Part shown: in pieces, positions 7,423 through 16,748 of the stretch
Layout of the letters: every line of letters begins with the position of its first letter
Position numbering within the stretch: the first letter of the stretch is position 1
NCBI RefSeq assembly: GCF_963675305.1
Contig: NZ_OY776147.1
Coordinates: forward strand, 186,001-250,000
DNA length: 64,000 nt
Source: an uncultured Hyphomonas sp.
GTDB lineage: Bacteria > Pseudomonadota > Alphaproteobacteria > Caulobacterales > Hyphomonadaceae
Direction of reading: 5' to 3'
Made by a program: the position numbers and the translations under genes
The notes under the pieces: generated by a model
Seen by the model: the letters and a program-made list of their open reading frames with translations, nothing else
The model's database searches: none
What the model was told of the DNA's origin: nothing

Positions 7423-8004
7423 TTATCCTTGTGCGGCCAAACCGAGATAGGCGAGCGGGGCAAGGCCCGCGCCGATCACGATGGCGCTTTTACGCCAGAG
7501 GCGGCTGTGGGCTCCGGCGATAACCGCGAGGGCTGACCAGAGCAGGGGAAAGGCGAACATCGCGATCACCAGATTGGCTGTGTGTTCGAGGCCTGCCTTC
7601 TGCAGCGCGGCGAACCCCGCCGTCGCCAGGGCCAGCGAGGCAAGGCCTGCGAGCGGGCCGATCAGGATGCCGGCGGCAACGCGGCTCAGGATTTCAGGCA
7701 GTCCGGTCCGCTCTGCTTTGGCCTGACGTTCGGCCGGGTCCCGGGCCGGTTTCCGCTCAGCCTGCATGTAGAGCCAGGCAAGCGTGCCCAGCGCTGCGAG
7801 CATGATGGCGACGATGCCGAGCGCGGATCCCTTGTCAGGATGGCTGGTTGAGGCCCACAGGATGATGGACAGGAAGAGGGCACCCCAGCCGAAGGCCAGA
7901 TGCCGCCCGTTTCCGGCCCACCTGCGCCAGGCGGCCTGCAGCAACCAGATGCCACAGACCGCCAGGACGCAGGCAACGCTCCGGAGAAGCACGCCCACTT
8001 CCAT
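7423..8004 (-). CDS. Small integral membrane protein of the iron-uptake operon
   Basis: A 193-residue protein with about six hydrophobic segments, for example LLRSVACVLAVCGIWLLQA and LVIAMFAFPLLWSALAVIAG, and a charged cytoplasmic loop around residues 85-105. It is squeezed between the receptor stop (three bases upstream of its ATG) and the PepSY start (four bases after its stop), so the three are one transcript. Proteins of this size and place occur in TonB receptor/PepSY operons, but no biochemical role is known to me. Confidence 0.75.
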   Translation of the reverse strand: MEVGVLLRSVACVLAVCGIWLLQAAWRRWAGNGRHLAFGWGALFLSIILWASTSHPDKGSALGIVAIMLAALGTLAWLYMQAERKPARDPAERQAKAERTGLPEILSRVAAGILIGPLAGLASLALATAGFAALQKAGLEHTANLVIAMFAFPLLWSALAVIAGAHSRLWRKSAIVIGAGLAPLAYLGLAAQG

Positions 8005-8007
8005 GGA

Positions 8008-10131
8008 TCAGAAGCGCCGGGCGATGCGGGCCACAACGCTGCGCTGCTCACCGGGGAAACAGTCCCCCCTGGCGAGGCAGGTGCCGTAATATTCCTCGTC
8101 GGTAATGTTGCGGGCGTTGAGGGTCAGGTCCCAGTTTTCCGTTTCGTAGCCGATCAGGAGGTCGCCTAGGACAACGCCATCGGTCACGACGCGGACCGGG
8201 CCGACAAGGCCGAGGCCATTACTCTCATTGTCTCCGAGGTAGCGGATGCCGACGCCGGCCTTGAAATTCGAGAGCGGGCCGGTTTCCGGCTGATACTGAA
8301 CCCAGGCGGAGGCCTGGTCTTCCGCAATGGAATCGAACGGGATGCCATTCGGCGATTCGGTATCGAGCAGGCTGAGATTGCCTTCGAGATACCAGTCACC
8401 GATCGTTGTCAGGGCTTCGAACTCAACGCCTTTGGATGTGCCGGTGCCTTCCTGCTGGCTGTCCGGCTGTCCGATGAGCGAGGCCGGGTTCGGCAGGTTG
8501 GTTTCCTCGATTTCGAAATAGGCTGCCGTGATATAGGTGCGGGTGCCCGGCGGCTGGTACTTGATGCCGGCTTCCCACTGTTCGCCTTCGCGTGGCTTCA
8601 GCGGCTGGCTGGTGAAGCCATCGAGACCGATCACCGGCTCGAAGGATTCAGCGTAGCTGACATAGGGGGAGACGCCATTGTCGAACGCGTAGAGCGCGCC
8701 GACGCTGAACGAGGTGGCATCGTCCGTCTGCGTGGTGGTCGCCGTCTTCGTTTCGGTGTCATCATAGCGGACGCCGATATTGAATTTCCATGCGTCCAGA
8801 GAGATCTGATCGTTGATGTAGACGCCATAGTCTTCCGTCTGCGTATCACCCGGATCATAGAAATTGGACGGGTCATCGAAGGCGGCCGGATAACCGGTAT
8901 AGACCGGATGATAGGCGTTGAACGAACCGATGCCGCCGGCATAGATGTATCGGCTGCTGGTGGTCACATCCTGATAGGCCGCGCCAACAAAGACTTCATG
9001 ATCCAATGCGCCGGTGGAGAAGGTGTAGCGGGCCCGGACATCAAGCGCCGCCTGTTCGGAGGACGCGTCGCTTCGGTAGAAGGTCCGCGTGCCATTGCCA
9101 TCTGCATCGATGCGCGGCGTGCCTGCGCCGAGGAAGTCGAGATAGGCCTGGCGGTAATCGGCTTCGCCATCCTTGTAGCGGAAGATGCCGTCGATCGAGA
9201 AATTCGAGCTGAACTCGTGCGAGCCGAGCAGGCTGACGAGAATGGAGTCCGTGTCGTAGCGGTTGAAGCCCGGTTCGCCATGATAGGTCGACGGATCGAT
9301 TTCCTCGCCAGTGGCATTGGCACAGACAATGGCCGGCGTGATCGTCACCTGACCGCTGACACATCCCGTGCCGGTGAGGGGAAGGAATTGCGAAGACGTG
9401 TCGCTGTCGCGGTCCGAATATTCAGCCATCGCGGTCAGACGCGTGGTGCCATTGTCATAGCTGATCGACGGCATCAGGATCACGGCATCGTCATCGACGC
9501 GGTCGACCTGCGTGCCGCTGTCGCGATAGACGCCGACCAGTCGGGCATAGACATTTTGGGAGAGCTGGAGATTGAAATCTCCGGCGGCCTGATAGCGTTC
9601 ATTGGTGCCGATGTCGAAGACGACCTCGTTTGCCTTGTCCGGACCTGCCAGCTTGGACACGGCATTGACGATGCCGCCGGGCGTGCCCTTGCCATAGAGG
9701 ACAGAGGCGGGGCCTTTCAGGATTTCCACCTGTTCCAGCATGTAAATGTCTGTGCGCGTATTGTTGTAGTAACCGAAGAGGACCTGCTGGCCGTCACGGT
9801 ATTCGGCGGCGTCAAAGCCCCGGATGCTGGCAAAGTCACCGCGCGTGGCCGGGCCATAGGTGCCGGCATCGACGCCGGAGGCGTAATCGAACGAGGCGGC
9901 GAGCGTCAGCGCGCCCTTGTCCCGGAACTGTTCTTCCGTCTCGATCGAGATCGACCGGGCCGTTTCGAGAATGGGCGTTGTGGTTTTCGTGGCACCGAAG
10001 TCCGACAATTGCCCGGTGACCGTGACGGTTTCCAGGCGCTGCTCGTCGGCGTCTTCCCCGTTGACGTCCTGAGCATAGGCGACCCCTGCCGTCAGCATGG
10101 CTGCTGCCAGCACGCTTCCAAATTTCCGCAT
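8008..10131 (-). CDS. TonB-dependent siderophore receptor
   Basis: A 707-residue outer-membrane receptor. Residues 1-20 are a signal peptide (cleavage after AYA). A TonB-box-like ETVTVTG follows at about 35-40, then the plug domain with RGFDAAEYRDG, VEILKGPASVLYGKGTPGG and VNAVSK, the classical siderophore-receptor signature, and a beta barrel ending in ...VARIARRF with a terminal Phe as usual for BamA-assembled barrels. It probably imports a ferric siderophore in a TonB-driven manner. It leads a three-gene operon with a membrane protein and a PepSY protein, and its promoter region has Fur-like inverted repeats. Confidence 0.93.
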   Translation of the reverse strand: MRKFGSVLAAAMLTAGVAYAQDVNGEDADEQRLETVTVTGQLSDFGATKTTTPILETARSISIETEEQFRDKGALTLAASFDYASGVDAGTYGPATRGDFASIRGFDAAEYRDGQQVLFGYYNNTRTDIYMLEQVEILKGPASVLYGKGTPGGIVNAVSKLAGPDKANEVVFDIGTNERYQAAGDFNLQLSQNVYARLVGVYRDSGTQVDRVDDDAVILMPSISYDNGTTRLTAMAEYSDRDSDTSSQFLPLTGTGCVSGQVTITPAIVCANATGEEIDPSTYHGEPGFNRYDTDSILVSLLGSHEFSSNFSIDGIFRYKDGEADYRQAYLDFLGAGTPRIDADGNGTRTFYRSDASSEQAALDVRARYTFSTGALDHEVFVGAAYQDVTTSSRYIYAGGIGSFNAYHPVYTGYPAAFDDPSNFYDPGDTQTEDYGVYINDQISLDAWKFNIGVRYDDTETKTATTTQTDDATSFSVGALYAFDNGVSPYVSYAESFEPVIGLDGFTSQPLKPREGEQWEAGIKYQPPGTRTYITAAYFEIEETNLPNPASLIGQPDSQQEGTGTSKGVEFEALTTIGDWYLEGNLSLLDTESPNGIPFDSIAEDQASAWVQYQPETGPLSNFKAGVGIRYLGDNESNGLGLVGPVRVVTDGVVLGDLLIGYETENWDLTLNARNITDEEYYGTCLARGDCFPGEQRSVVARIARRF

Positions 10132-10147
10132 AATAGACCCCTTTGAG

Positions 10148-10209
10148 ATTGCGAGTGAGTCGCATTTACGGGAATGAGCAAGGTATGTAAATGCAATTCA
10201 TTCGCAAAT
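10148..10209 (-). promoter_or_regulatory. Putative iron-responsive operator region of the receptor operon
   Basis: Two imperfect dyads lie 17 to 60 bases upstream of the receptor ATG: TTGCGAGTGAGTCGCA at 10149-10164 (TGCGA and TCGCA arms five bases apart) and TGCAATTCATTCGCA at 10192-10206. Both resemble alphaproteobacterial Fur boxes in spacing and in the TGC...GCA ends. The match is by eye and the gene function makes iron control likely. Confidence 0.5.
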
Positions 10210-10272
10210 GGCAGCGGCAGAACGCCCCACAGGGACGGCCTGTTCTCACAGCTTGCGTCTGGGATCAGATAA

Positions 10273-11151
<879 letters not shown>

Positions 11152-11287
11152 ACGGTTGTGCCCTGAATCTCGTTGCAAGCCTTGTGACATAACCTGTTTG
11201 TGCGGTGCGTCAAAGATCAAGTGAACACATCAGGCCGGGGCAGGGCACAGCAGCCGATTGGGGCCGGTCTGTTGTTTCAGGACAACA

Positions 11288-11313
11288 AAAAGCCCGGCAC
11301 AGGCCGGGCTTTT
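11288..11313 (-). terminator. Intrinsic terminator after etfA
   Basis: An 11-base-pair hairpin with arms AAAAGCCCGGC and GCCGGGCTTTT and a four-base loop, followed on the minus strand by a T run. It lies 25 bases beyond the etfA stop. Confidence 0.85.
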
Positions 11314-11338
11314 CGCGTCATTGGGGTATGCGGTTCGC

Positions 11339-12268
11339 CTAGAGCGCGCCGGTCAGTTCCGGAACGGCGACGAACAGGTCTGCGACCAGGCCATAATCGG
11401 CGACCTGGAAGATCGGGGCTTCCTCATCCTTGTTGATGGCGACGATGACTTTGGAGTCCTTCATGCCTGCAAGGTGCTGGATGGCGCCGGAGATGCCGAT
11501 GGCAATGTAGAGTTCCGGCGCGACGATCTTGCCGGTCTGGCCGACCTGATAGTCGTTCGGTGCGTAGCCGGCGTCCACAGCGGCACGCGATGCGCCCACA
11601 GCTGCGCCGAGCTTGTCGGCGAGCGGGAACATGAGTTCCTGGAACTTCTCGGCAGAGCCAAGGGCACGGCCGCCGGAGACGACGCGCTTGGCGCCGGCAA
11701 GTTCCGGGCGGTCCGACTTGACCATTTCTTCCGACACGAATTCCGACTTGAACGGGCCTGCCGGGGCATCGACCGTCTCGACCGAAGCCGAGCCGTCATT
11801 GCCGGCTGCGTCGAAAGACGTGCCGCGCACGGTGATGACTTTCTTGGCGTCGGAAGATTTGACGGTCATGATGGCGTTGCCAGCATAGATCGGGCGCTCG
11901 AAGGTTTCGGCATCGATCACCGCGGTGATCTCGGAGATCTGCATCACGTCGAGTTTGGCAGCGATGCGCGGAGCGATGTTCTTGCCTGTGGTGGTCGCAG
12001 CGATGAAGACGGCGTCATAATTCGCCATCAGCGGCACAACGAGGGCTTCCATGGCTTCGGCCGTCTGCTTGCGCAGCGTCTCGCCTTCAGCCTGGAGCAC
12101 CTTGCGGACACCTGAGACCTTGGCGGCTTCCGGCGCCACGGCAGCGGCGTTCTCACCAGCGACCAGCAGGTCAACGTCGCCCCCGAACTTGGCAGCAGCG
12201 GTTACGACCTTGTGGGTCGCGTCCGACAGGCCGCCATGATGATGTTCTGCAATAACGAGCACGGCCAT
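11339..12268 (-). CDS. etfA: Electron transfer flavoprotein, alpha subunit
   Basis: A 309-residue protein of standard length. The N-terminal half is the alpha/beta domain shared with the beta subunit (MAVLVIAEHHHGGLSD). The C-terminal FAD domain has VVSGGRALGS, LGAAVGASRAAVDAGYAPNDYQVGQTGKIVAPELYIAIGISG-type features (seen as the conserved GQTGK and ISGAIQHLAGM segments) and ends with the usual DLFVAVPELTGAL. With EtfB it carries electrons from acyl-CoA dehydrogenases to ETF-ubiquinone oxidoreductase. etfB ends one base upstream, so the two are one operon. Confidence 0.95.
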   Translation of the reverse strand: MAVLVIAEHHHGGLSDATHKVVTAAAKFGGDVDLLVAGENAAAVAPEAAKVSGVRKVLQAEGETLRKQTAEAMEALVVPLMANYDAVFIAATTTGKNIAPRIAAKLDVMQISEITAVIDAETFERPIYAGNAIMTVKSSDAKKVITVRGTSFDAAGNDGSASVETVDAPAGPFKSEFVSEEMVKSDRPELAGAKRVVSGGRALGSAEKFQELMFPLADKLGAAVGASRAAVDAGYAPNDYQVGQTGKIVAPELYIAIGISGAIQHLAGMKDSKVIVAINKDEEAPIFQVADYGLVADLFVAVPELTGAL

Positions 12269-12269
12269 A

Positions 12270-13016
12270 TCAGATGACTCCTGCGGTTTTCAGTTTCGAC
12301 ACGAGGGTGGCGACATCCTCGACCTTTTCACCCGCCTGGCGCACCGGCGGTTCGGTCACTTGGACGACGGTCAGGCGCGGCGAGATGTCGACGCCATAGT
12401 CCGCCGGGGCTTTCTCGTCGATCGGCTTCTTCTTTGCCTTCATGATGTTCGGCAGGGAAGCGTAGCGCGGCTCGTTGAGGCGCAGGTCAACCGTGACAAC
12501 GGCCGGCAGGGCCAGTTTCACGGTCTGAAGGCCGCCGTCGACTTCGCGGGTGACGGTCAGCGCATCGCCGTCCTTCTCCAGCTTGTAGGCGAACGTGCCC
12601 TGCGGCCAGTCCAGCAGCGCGGCCAGCATCTGGCCGGTCTGGTTGGAATCGTCGTCGATGGCCTGCTTGCCGACGACCACGAGGTCCGGCTTCTCTTCCT
12701 CGACCACTTTGGCCAGCAGCTTGGCAACGCCCAGCGGCTCAACCGTTTCATCGGTCTTGATCAGGATGCCGCGGTCACCGCCCATGGCGAGGGCCGTCCG
12801 GATGGTTTCCTGTGCCTGTTGCGGGCCGATGGAAACAATGACGACTTCCGTTGCGGTGCCGGCCTCTTTCAGACGGACAGCCTCTTCGACGGAGATTTCG
12901 TCGAACGGGTTCATCGACATTTTGACATTGGCGAGATCGACCCCGGTCTTGTCCGGCTTGACGCGGACTTTCACGTTGTAATCGATCACGCGTTTGACGG
13001 GCACGAGGACCTTCAT
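12270..13016 (-). CDS. etfB: Electron transfer flavoprotein, beta subunit
   Basis: A 248-residue protein of standard length, starting MKVLVPVKRVIDYNVKVRV. Family marks include SMNPFDEISVEEAVRLKE, a VVGKQAIDDDSNQTGQM segment (AMP and partner contacts) and a NEPRYASLPNIMKAKKKP stretch, which is the ETF beta signature and recognition loop for dehydrogenases. It partners with the alpha subunit encoded just downstream. A LiuR-like box lies about 80 bases upstream of its ATG, which fits control with branched-chain amino acid or fatty acid degradation. Confidence 0.95.
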   Translation of the reverse strand: MKVLVPVKRVIDYNVKVRVKPDKTGVDLANVKMSMNPFDEISVEEAVRLKEAGTATEVVIVSIGPQQAQETIRTALAMGGDRGILIKTDETVEPLGVAKLLAKVVEEEKPDLVVVGKQAIDDDSNQTGQMLAALLDWPQGTFAYKLEKDGDALTVTREVDGGLQTVKLALPAVVTVDLRLNEPRYASLPNIMKAKKKPIDEKAPADYGVDISPRLTVVQVTEPPVRQAGEKVEDVATLVSKLKTAGVI

Positions 13017-13097
13017 GAGCTGCGCTCCACACGTTTCGAGAGATTGGACTTAAATAGCTGGGCGTTGCCTACAGGCACTGAAAAGCTTTCGCAAGTT

Positions 13098-13112
13098 TGA
13101 CGTTGACGTAAG
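13098..13112. promoter_or_regulatory. LiuR-like (MerR family) operator upstream of etfB
   Basis: The plus strand reads TTGACGTTGACGTAA, close to the TTTACGTAAACGTAAA-type motif described for LiuR regulators of branched-chain amino acid catabolism, whose regulons include etfBA. The site sits 82-96 bases upstream of the etfB ATG in a 168-base gap that holds no gene. Confidence 0.5.
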
Positions 13113-13184
13113 TGTCAAATTGGCGCGCAAAAAATAAGTGACTTCTGGCCTTCAGCGGTGCGATTCCTGCAATATGATACCCCA

Positions 13185-13667
13185 ATGACGCGATCCGGAC
13201 TGCTCCTGAGCCTATTTTTTGCCTCTGCGCCGCCCCTGGTCGCGGCCGCAGAAGGGATCGTGCCACTCGATTCCGGCCTCTACGCCGTCACCACCGAAAT
13301 CGAGACCAGCCTGCAGGATCCGGGGACGGGAACGCTGCTGGACACCTGGACAGACCCCTTTGGCGGCGCGGCCTGCCTGGAAGGGGAGGAAGCGCGCCGG
13401 ATCCGCCCGGACACGTTTATCGACCCGCGCTGCCATGTCTCGGATGTGCGGGCAGATCCCTATGGCGAGGCATTTGACGTGCTCTGCGTCTTTCCGGAGG
13501 GGCTGATGAGCGGTGCCGGAACCCTTTCCGTGGATCCGACGCGGCCGACGGAGTTCCTGCAGCGGTTTTCCCTGCGCAGTCCCGGCCCGGTCGAGAACCA
13601 GCGGGTGACCATAAGAGGGCGTCTCGTCGGCGCCTGCCTGCCGGAAGACCTGGCCGCCGGCCCATAG
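13185..13667 (+). CDS. Exported hypothetical protein
   Basis: A 160-residue protein beginning MTRSGLLLSLFFASAP with a typical Sec signal peptide cleaved near AAAEG. The mature part has GLYAVTTEIETS, four or so cysteines that may form disulphides, and a C-terminal beta-rich region. The pattern of a small periplasmic domain with GLY...VTTEI vaguely recalls DUF3617 proteins, but I cannot confirm that. It faces away from etfB with a shared 168-base intergenic region. An ATG nine codons upstream is possible but would spoil the signal peptide. Confidence 0.6.
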   Translation: MTRSGLLLSLFFASAPPLVAAAEGIVPLDSGLYAVTTEIETSLQDPGTGTLLDTWTDPFGGAACLEGEEARRIRPDTFIDPRCHVSDVRADPYGEAFDVLCVFPEGLMSGAGTLSVDPTRPTEFLQRFSLRSPGPVENQRVTIRGRLVGACLPEDLAAGP

Positions 13668-13755
13668 CACAGCGACTAGGTAGATTCCGCAATTGGCAAT
13701 TCCTCTGGCCGATATGACATGCCAGTAAGAGACTGCACTCAACCGGAGGACACCC

Positions 13756-13992
13756 ATGTCGCACACGCCCCACGAACTGACCGAAGAATTCCCGGATCTC
13801 GCCGACAAGATCCACGCGCTGAAAACCAGCGATGCGCACTTTGCGAAGCTGGCTGATGAATATCATGAGCTGAACCGCCAGATTCACCGCATTGAAACCG
13901 ATGTCGAACCGGCCAGCGACGAGCACCAGACCGAGCTGCGCAAACAGCGCATGGCGCTTAAGGATGAGCTCTACAACATGCTCAAGGCGTAA
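13756..13992 (+). CDS. YdcH family (DUF465) small coiled-coil protein
   Basis: A 78-residue protein, about the usual length of DUF465 members. It has the family pattern: EEFPDLADKIHALKTSDAHF, then FAKLADEYHELNRQIHRIE, then LRKQRMALKDELYNML. It is a helical hairpin of unknown role. CGGAGGA just upstream of the ATG is a good ribosome site. A diverged paralogue follows 121 bases downstream. Confidence 0.88.
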   Translation: MSHTPHELTEEFPDLADKIHALKTSDAHFAKLADEYHELNRQIHRIETDVEPASDEHQTELRKQRMALKDELYNMLKA

Positions 13993-14113
13993 GCCTTTTC
14001 CGGCAAAGGCCAGGGGGCACCGGCTTTAGGTAGAATCCCGAATGGGCTTGTCTGTCCCCGTCTGCCAGATTTGGCGGGAAGACGGATGCAGCTGACCCGG
14101 GAGGACGAGCCCG

Positions 14114-14350
14114 ATGACACACTTGCCCCTTGGCCTTGCCGGCGACTTTCCGGATTCCGTTGGCCGTATCTTCGAACTGGAGGCGGAAGAGGGGGACTTC
14201 GTCCAGCTGGCCGAAGCCTATGAAGCCATCACGCAGGAACTTCAGGAAATCGAATGCGGTGTAGAGCCGGCCTGCCATGCCTATGTGGCCCAGCTTCGCC
14301 GCCAGCGTGATGCCCTCCGCGAGACCCTGTTTGCCCGTCTGAGCGCCTGA
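14114..14350 (+). CDS. YdcH family (DUF465) protein, diverged paralogue
   Basis: Also 78 residues and aligned end to end with the preceding protein: GDFPDSVGRIFELEAEEGDF, QLAEAYEAITQELQEIECGVEPA, LRRQRDALRETLF. It is more acidic and has cysteines that the first copy lacks. It is most likely a tandem duplication that has diverged. A ribosome site GGGAGGACGA lies upstream of the ATG. Confidence 0.82.
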   Translation: MTHLPLGLAGDFPDSVGRIFELEAEEGDFVQLAEAYEAITQELQEIECGVEPACHAYVAQLRRQRDALRETLFARLSA

Positions 14351-14366
14351 GCCCGCCCGTTCCGGT

Positions 14367-14846
14367 TCAGCGCCACAGTTTCGGCTGGGCCTCTTTCACC
14401 GTATCGCGGCAGCCCGCGTCCCATGGATAAAGCCCGTCCAGCAGGCCCGGCCAGACGATCTGGACCAGCGCCGGATGCCCGCCATGGCCATTGCGGGCCC
14501 AGAGCCAATCGGCCAGCACGGCATATTTTTCGAACGCATCCTCATGCGAGACCTTGCGGGCGACGCAGTCGAAATCCTCGTGCAGGCCTTTCCAGACCTG
14601 GTTGTCTTCAAGTTTCCGGCCCGCTTTGATCTTGTCGTAAACGCCTGCCAGCATGTCATACATCACGTCCCGGTGCAGGCCGAAGACAATGAATTCCGGT
14701 GCGTCGAGGGTCTGCGAGAAACCGACCGAATAGGTGTAGTTCGGCTCCACAAGCTCCGGATCGTAACGATGCACGGCATACCAGCCATGGGCCTCGATGC
14801 TGCCCAGGATCCGCTTCTCTTCTTCGATCACGATACCGCCCGCCAT
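14367..14846 (-). CDS. DUF4262 domain protein
   Basis: About 159 residues. The pattern of an N-terminal EEEKRILGSIEAHGWYAVHR, then YTYSVGFSQTLDAPEFIVFG and LVQIVWPGLLDGLYPWDAG marks DUF4262, a widespread family of unknown function. The ATG at 14846 fits the length of the family; a longer start at 14915 is possible and neither has a strong ribosome site. It converges with the second YdcH gene 16 bases away. Confidence 0.72.
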   Translation of the reverse strand: MAGGIVIEEEKRILGSIEAHGWYAVHRYDPELVEPNYTYSVGFSQTLDAPEFIVFGLHRDVMYDMLAGVYDKIKAGRKLEDNQVWKGLHEDFDCVARKVSHEDAFEKYAVLADWLWARNGHGGHPALVQIVWPGLLDGLYPWDAGCRDTVKEAQPKLWR

Positions 14847-15059
14847 GGGGGAATGACGCGCTGTGCCGGGCCTGCGGTCAAGGCGTATCTCTTCAGATGA
14901 CGGAGATTTAAGCATGACAGGAAGTTCATGCGTGCGGGGCAGGGGGGGGCTCCAGCACGTGCGGCCGGACTGGCGGGTGCCATCCGGTGGGGGATTTGAA
15001 TTGCACGTCTGCTTCCGCAGATGCCTGCCTTCGCAGGGGTCGGCGGAAAGTGGGGCGGT

Positions 15060-15437
15060 TCAGGGCGGACCCCGCACGTGCAGCCCATGATCATACCGGA
15101 CTATGCCATGATTATAGATGACCAAGCCGGACTTAACCGGATCATGACGGACTATAACGGACTTCGCCAAACCAGCGCGCACGCAAACGGGCACATCGCT
15201 GCCAAGGGCAGGATGGTTCCATGCCGCGACGCGCGGTGCTTCATATGTATAGAGATCATCGGGTGGCGGGGCATCGGCCAGGCAGACGAGCCGGATATTG
15301 CCGAAGCAATCGACCGCCATCAACGCTTCACGCCCGGTGCGCGTATGCCAGCGGGCGACGCGCACCAGGTTCCACACCAGCCAGGGCCAGAACAGTGGCC
15401 AGACATGGTTGAAGTAGCGTTGAAGGTCAGGATGCAT
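15060..15437 (-). CDS. Repeat-borne conserved small protein, copy B
   Basis: A 125-residue homologue of the protein at 3002-3379, with the same MHPDLQRYFNHVWPLFWPW start and VDCFGNIRLVCLADAPPPDD centre. Residues after about 70 differ more (AAWNHPALGSDVPVCVRAG), then similarity returns in GLAKS, RHDPVKSGLVI and YDHGLHVRGPP. Both copies keep an intact frame of equal length. Unknown function; possibly membrane associated through its Trp-rich N-terminal stretch. Confidence 0.55.
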   Translation of the reverse strand: MHPDLQRYFNHVWPLFWPWLVWNLVRVARWHTRTGREALMAVDCFGNIRLVCLADAPPPDDLYTYEAPRVAAWNHPALGSDVPVCVRAGLAKSVIVRHDPVKSGLVIYNHGIVRYDHGLHVRGPP

Positions 15438-15515
15438 GCCCACAAAGATGGGGGCGGATGCTATCAGACGAACTCAGATCGCTCGCCCCGTGTCATACTG
15501 GAAAACGCAAAGCTT

Positions 15516-15567
15516 TTATCCGGGACCCAGAAACACTGCTGCCACGCCGCAACTGGGTCCCGGATAA
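15516..15567. repeat. Perfect 15-bp inverted repeat inside copy B
   Basis: TTATCCGGGACCCAG (15516-15530) and CTGGGTCCCGGATAA (15553-15567) are exact inverted copies separated by 22 bases. In copy A the equivalent right arm is degraded (GGACCCCGGATAA with a mismatch). The sequence resembles palindromic intergenic repeats seen in many alphaproteobacteria. Confidence 0.85.
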
Positions 15568-15738
15568 GCCCTGCGGGCTTTCCGCGACGACGGGTGGCGG
15601 GTGTGGGAGAGAGGATGGCGTGTCCGCCTGCGGCATTGAAAATCCCGCTTGCGGGCCCGGCCGTTCGGACGTAAATCCGCGCCGCCGCCGACCGCTGCGA
15701 CAGGCACAAACGGGCGGCCGGAGCCTACTGCACCCTAC

Positions 15739-16068
15739 ATGTCCGATCCGTCGTTTGACTGTGTGTCCTGCGGCGCCTGCTGTTTCAGCAGGAACCCGCG
15801 CTATCTGCAGCTCTTGCCCTGGGACACCGCCCGTAGCCTGCCGCCCGAGAGTCTCTTCACCGAAAGCGGGCGCACCTATGTAAAGTTCGAGGGCGGTCAT
15901 TGTGTTCATCTGGACCCGTCGAACGGCAAGGCCGCCTGCCAGGCCTATGAAGACCGTCCCGAGGCCTGCCGCGCCTTCCGGGCGGGCAGCTTCGAATGTG
16001 TGAAGGCGCGCCGCGCCAATGGCATCATGGGGGAGAAGGTCCACGGCCCGGTCAACACACCCGCTTGA
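15739..16068 (+). CDS. YkgJ family cysteine-cluster protein
   Basis: A 109-residue protein starting MSDPSFDCVSCGACC. The family motif CxxCGxCC is followed by further cysteines in GGHCVHL, AACQAYEDRPEACRAF and FECVKARR, together forming a probable zinc or iron-sulfur binding cluster. The ATG at 15739 is chosen because the upstream frame is repeat-derived. Cytosolic; precise role unknown. Confidence 0.85.
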   Translation: MSDPSFDCVSCGACCFSRNPRYLQLLPWDTARSLPPESLFTESGRTYVKFEGGHCVHLDPSNGKAACQAYEDRPEACRAFRAGSFECVKARRANGIMGEKVHGPVNTPA

Positions 16069-16127
16069 CGGCGCTCCCTGGGGCTCGCATTGAAACGTCT
16101 GGAATTTATTGCTCCGGGGGACATTTC

Positions 16128-16748
16128 ATGACGCGTGCTTTTCTCTGTGCCTGCCTGTTGGCGGGCCTGTTTTCAGGACCAGCCCTGGCACAGGAGGATT
16201 ATACTTCTCCGCTGGCGGGCATCAAATCGATCGACGATCTGGTCAATGGCGCAGGCGCCCCGGAGGACACAGACGAAGATGACGATGTCTTTGACGGCCT
16301 CAGGTTCGATGATGCCGTGTCCGATGGCGCACAGCAGCGTGCCGCCGCACTGGTGGAGGAGGCGGGTTGGGTCTGTGATGCCTGGCCGATGGCAGGCGGG
16401 GACCCGATGCGCACGCAGATGTTCGCCGCCTTCATGGACAATGGCGACCTGTTCATTCGCGAAGAAAATTTCGCGTCGCTCGATGGCCAGACACTCCAGG
16501 TGACCATCGAATACACTGCCGATGTCGTGACTGATGAGACGGACACGGAGGTTACCGTCGGCACCAAGTCCAGTAAGGTAACGGGCGTGACGGGCCTGCC
16601 GGAGGGGGTGTCGCTGAACGACCCGGGGCCGGTGGAACTGAAGCTTCAGGTCGTGCCCGCCGACAACCCGATGGACGGTTACGTCATCCAGGGCTTTTCC
16701 GAAGCTGGCGGGGAAACCTCCATGCTCACCTGCGTCCCGGGGGAGTAG
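16128..16748 (+). CDS. Exported acidic hypothetical protein
   Basis: A 206-residue protein with a signal peptide (MTRAFLCACLLAGLFSGPALA, cleavage before QEDY). The mature protein is acidic, with a run of Asp and Glu near residues 45-55 (EDTDEDDDVFDGL), and has beta-strand character from about residue 120 on. A Cys at about 85 and one near the end could form a disulphide. Family not recognised. No strong ribosome site beyond a GGGGG patch upstream. Confidence 0.6.
   Translation: MTRAFLCACLLAGLFSGPALAQEDYTSPLAGIKSIDDLVNGAGAPEDTDEDDDVFDGLRFDDAVSDGAQQRAAALVEEAGWVCDAWPMAGGDPMRTQMFAAFMDNGDLFIREENFASLDGQTLQVTIEYTADVVTDETDTEVTVGTKSSKVTGVTGLPEGVSLNDPGPVELKLQVVPADNPMDGYVIQGFSEAGGETSMLTCVPGE

Larger units (their letters stand above)
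14952..15611 (-). repeat. Dispersed repeat, copy B (about 0.66 kb), inverted relative to copy A
   Basis: This is the reverse-oriented partner of 2828-3446, with the same ends (CCAGCACGTGCGGCCGGA at the left, GGCGGGTGTGGGAGAG at the right). It contains the second copy of the short ORF, a long perfect inverted repeat, and an extra stretch near the left end built from CTGCGAAGGCAG and CTGCGGAAGCAG units that resemble a common REP-type sequence and are missing from copy A. The gap 14847-15738 has no other gene. Confidence 0.85.

Noticed and set aside
11220..11338. Possible small gene between etfA and the hydroxybutyryl-CoA dehydrogenase
   Set aside because: Only a terminator and untranslated sequence are seen; the frame has no start or motif.
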